From contig CAWIDT010000012.1 of the NCBI GenBank assembly GCA_963834945.1, positions 62,001-126,000 on the forward strand: a stretch of DNA of 64,000 nt, written 5' to 3'. Within the stretch, counting starts at the first letter, position 1. The number at the start of each line of letters is the position of its first letter. Origin of the DNA: R-RK-3 sp963834945. Its GTDB lineage: Bacteria; Pseudomonadota; Alphaproteobacteria; Rhizobiales; Rhodomicrobiaceae. Shown here piece after piece: positions 62,004 through 64,000 of the stretch. The position numbers and the translations under genes are program-made. The notes beneath the pieces are model-generated. The model did no database searches, was not told the DNA's origin, and was given only the letters and a program-made list of their open reading frames with translations.

Positions 62004-63056
62004 TCAGGCTTCTGCGAGCGTGAGGATCGCTTCGGCAAAGGCCTGCGGCGCCTCTTGCGGGAGATTGTGGCCAATGCCGCCGGTGATGGTCCGGTGCGCA
62101 TATTTTCCGGTGAACTTGCCGCGGTAGGCGGCGGGCTCGGGATGCGGCGCGCCGTTGGCATCGCCTTCCATAGTGATGGTCGGCACGGTGATCACCGGAC
62201 TTTCCGCGAGCCGCTTTTCCAGGTCGTCATATTTGCTCTCGCCCTCCGCGAGGCCGAGCCGCCAGCGGTAATTGTGGATCGTGATGTCGACATGGTCCGG
62301 ATTGTCGAAAGCCGCCGCCGAGCGCTCGAAGGTCGCGTCGTCAAAGGCCCATTTCGGCGAGGCGAGCTGCCAGATCAGCTTGGAAAATTCGCGCCGGTAT
62401 TTTTCGTAGCCGGCCCTGCCACGATCGGTGGCGAAGTAGAACTGGTACCACCATTGCAGCTCAGCGCTCGGCGGCAGCGGCATCTTGCCTGCCGCTTGGC
62501 TGCCGATCAGATAGCCGCTCACCGAAACGAGAGCCTTGCAGCGCTCCGGCCAGAGCGCGGTGATGATGCCGGCCGTGCGCGCGCCCCAGTCGAAACCCGC
62601 AATCACCGGCTTCTCGATGTTCAGCGCGTCCATGAACGCGACGATGTCGGACGCGAGCGCGGAGGGCTGGCCGTTGCGCGCCGTATCGGCAGAGAGGAAG
62701 CGGGTGGTGCCATAGCCGCGCAGAAACGGCACGATCGCCCGGTAGCCGGCCGATGCCAAGAGGGGCGCGACAGCGACGAAGGCATGGATATCGTAGGGCC
62801 AGCCATGGAGGAGGATGACCGCGGGTCCACCCGCGGGACCAGCCTCGGCATAGCCGACATTCAAAACTCCGGCGTCGATTTGCTTCAGTGTATCGAACGA
62901 CATGGTTGCCGCCTCCTTTGTTGCGGGCGAGCCCGCCGATCCCGTATCGCTCGATTGGGCGTGCGCCGAGCCGGACCGGAGCAGTTCGGCAACCGTAAGG
63001 CTCGCGGCTGCGGCACCCAAAAAACGACGACGGGGCTGGTTGATGGTTTCGCTCAT
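62004..63056 (-). CDS. Tat-exported epoxide hydrolase/haloalkane dehalogenase-like enzyme
   Basis: A 350-residue alpha/beta hydrolase with a twin-arginine signal (NQPRRRFLGAAAASLTVAEL). The fold has AVILLHGWPYDIHAFVAVAP (HGxP oxyanion loop), KPVIAGFDWGARTAGIITAL (nucleophile Asp in G-F-D-W-G, as in epoxide hydrolases and haloalkane dehalogenases) and TGGIGHNLPQEAP (catalytic His). The Asp nucleophile makes an ester or C-O/C-halogen cleavage by covalent ester intermediate likely. ATG 63056 has GGGAGAG upstream; the open frame extends to 63251, overlapping the thioredoxin-like gene, so the later start is correct. Export by Tat suggests it folds, or is used, in the periplasm. Substrate unknown. 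Confidence 0.85.
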   Translation of the reverse strand: MSETINQPRRRFLGAAAASLTVAELLRSGSAHAQSSDTGSAGSPATKEAATMSFDTLKQIDAGVLNVGYAEAGPAGGPAVILLHGWPYDIHAFVAVAPLLASAGYRAIVPFLRGYGTTRFLSADTARNGQPSALASDIVAFMDALNIEKPVIAGFDWGARTAGIITALWPERCKALVSVSGYLIGSQAAGKMPLPPSAELQWWYQFYFATDRGRAGYEKYRREFSKLIWQLASPKWAFDDATFERSAAAFDNPDHVDITIHNYRWRLGLAEGESKYDDLEKRLAESPVITVPTITMEGDANGAPHPEPAAYRGKFTGKYAHRTITGGIGHNLPQEAPQAFAEAILTLAEA

Positions 63057-63099
63057 GATATCTCTCCCATTGGGACGATTGACGGGCTTCGTGGGGCGA

Positions 63100-64000
63100 T
63101 CAGCCAAATGTGAAGGCGAAGGCTTCGACCGCCGGATCGAGAAACTCGATCTCGAACAGACGGTCGGCGACCGGCTTGGTCTGGCGGATGAGCTGATAGA
63201 GCCGCTGGCCGGTGACCGTGCCGTTGCCGGCGTCGTCGACATCGCCGCCATGCGCCGCGCCCGGCGCCTGCCCGTCGATCAGCACGCGAAAGCGCACGGG
63301 CGCCCCCGGCGCGGCCGGCCCCATGACCAAATGCACGTCGCGGGCATGAAAGCGGTAGGCGATCCGTCCGCCCGGCTTGTTCAGCCGAACCGCGTCTTTC
63401 CGCAAGGTCCATTCGCCCGACAGCGCCCAGCTGTTGGCTCTGAGCTTGGCCGGCGCGGCAAACATCTGCGGCTGGTCCAGCACCCTATCGCCGGGGGAGG
63501 CGAAATTCTCGGTGTGGCCGTAGCCGAGATAGTTTTCCGGCGATTTCAGGCTGCCCCAATCGGCGGCGGCCTCGGCGCCGCTGGCATCGACGGTGACCAA
63601 CTCGTCGCCGACGCCGGCCTGTCCGGCCTCCATCAGCAAGCGCTGAATCACCATCTCCGATTGGTCGTACTGGCCTTCGCCGAACACCGAATGCCGCACA
63701 CGCCCTTTCGCATCGATGAAATAGAGTGCCGGCCAATAGTTGTTGTCAAAGCCGCGCCAGATGCCGAAGTCGCTGTCGATCGCCACCGGATAGTTGATCT
63801 TCCGTGTCCTGATGGCCTCGCGCACATTATCGATGTTGTGCTCGAAGGCGAATTCAGGCGAGTGCACGCCGATCACCACCAGCCCGCGATCCTTGTATTT
63901 CTCGGCCCACGCCCGGACATAGGGCAGCTGCCGCAGCCAGTTGATGCAGGTATAGGTCCAGATATTGACCAGCACGACTTTGCCGCGCAGATCCTCGGCC
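63100..64000 (-). CDS. Thioredoxin-like protein with DipZ-type C-terminus (partial)
   Basis: 3' part of a gene that continues past the window end. The visible region starts AEDLRGKVVLVNIWTYTCIN, then WLRQLPYVRAWAEKYKDRGL and VVIGVHSPEFAFEHNIDNV, a TlpA/redoxin thioredoxin fold. The C-terminal 130 residues are the beta domain seen at the end of DipZ-like proteins (KLRANSWALSGEWTLRKDAV). The redox motif reads C-I-N-W: the resolving Cys of CxxC is Trp, as in some DipZ relatives, so it may act as a thiol peroxidase or binding module rather than a disulfide exchanger. Its stop is 44 bp before the Tat hydrolase start. Confidence 0.8.
   Translation of the reverse strand, partial: AEDLRGKVVLVNIWTYTCINWLRQLPYVRAWAEKYKDRGLVVIGVHSPEFAFEHNIDNVREAIRTRKINYPVAIDSDFGIWRGFDNNYWPALYFIDAKGRVRHSVFGEGQYDQSEMVIQRLLMEAGQAGVGDELVTVDASGAEAAADWGSLKSPENYLGYGHTENFASPGDRVLDQPQMFAAPAKLRANSWALSGEWTLRKDAVRLNKPGGRIAYRFHARDVHLVMGPAAPGAPVRFRVLIDGQAPGAAHGGDVDDAGNGTVTGQRLYQLIRQTKPVADRLFEIEFLDPAVEAFAFTFG

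Noticed and set aside
1..64000. CRISPR array
   Set aside because: No regularly spaced repeats with spacers were seen; the repeat clusters found are palindromic operators or irregular motifs.

Overview
The window reads as chromosomal DNA of a GC-rich alphaproteobacterium, most likely of the order Hyphomicrobiales (Rhizobiales). The pointers are a heterodimeric methylmalonyl-CoA mutase, a CUT2 sugar transporter operon, IorAB-type molybdenum enzymes, and a roughly 105-bp double-hairpin intergenic repeat of the kind scattered through rhizobial genomes. No rRNA gene, complete tRNA gene or CRISPR array was seen.

Layout. 0-10 kb: a GT4 glycosyltransferase, mutA-mutB, a DUF4239-like membrane protein and, convergent to it, a 970-residue membrane-anchored patatin-like lipase. 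10-13.3 kb: an AT-richer acyltransferase-3/SGNH gene lying between two pieces of one decayed IS66 transposase, one of which is split by the rhizobial-type repeat. 13.3-19.5 kb: a CUT2 ABC transporter operon (binding protein, ATPase, two permeases) and a frameshifted drug-efflux MFS gene. 19.6-30.7 kb: a wrecked integrative element. It has a tRNA-Arg 3' fragment, an integrase C-terminus, a membrane protein, a winged-helix Fic protein with palindromic sites in its promoter, a ribbon-helix-helix protein, a frameshifted element-type ATPase and a truncated Toprim primase, with IS630, IS1380 and ISAzo13 remains between them. 30.8-36.7 kb: a metabolic block (DUF2938 protein, two methyltransferases of which one is MddA-like, two alpha/beta hydrolases) divergent from a BTAD-alpha/beta hydrolase fusion regulator. 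36.7-41 kb: kinase debris, a NarL-type regulator split by an IS630 element, an M15 peptidase and a YARHG protein.

41.9-56.3 kb is the most interesting part: two operons, each next to a divergently transcribed OmpR-type two-component system. Operon A (44.4-49.3 kb) encodes a thermostable-hemolysin-family protein, an AMP-forming acyl ligase, a heme-oxygenase-like diiron oxidase (HDO), an SDR, an exported repeat protein and a methyltransferase, with overlapping reading frames. It looks like a small-molecule, probably fatty-acyl-derived, biosynthetic pathway. Operon B (51.5-56.3 kb) encodes a PepSY protein, a cytochrome b561, an exported DUF2271 protein carrying a flavinylation motif, a PepSY-flavodoxin-reductase fusion and ApbE. 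It looks like a route carrying cytosolic NAD(P)H electrons across the inner membrane to a covalently flavinylated periplasmic protein.

56.3-64 kb: a second copy of a small palindromic repeat, a broken IS1182 transposase, iorA and a twice-frameshifted iorB, two exported alpha/beta hydrolases and a thioredoxin-like protein cut by the window end.

Single-base frameshifts are frequent, both in mobile debris and in otherwise intact metabolic genes. Some may be assembly errors and should be checked against reads before those genes are called dead.
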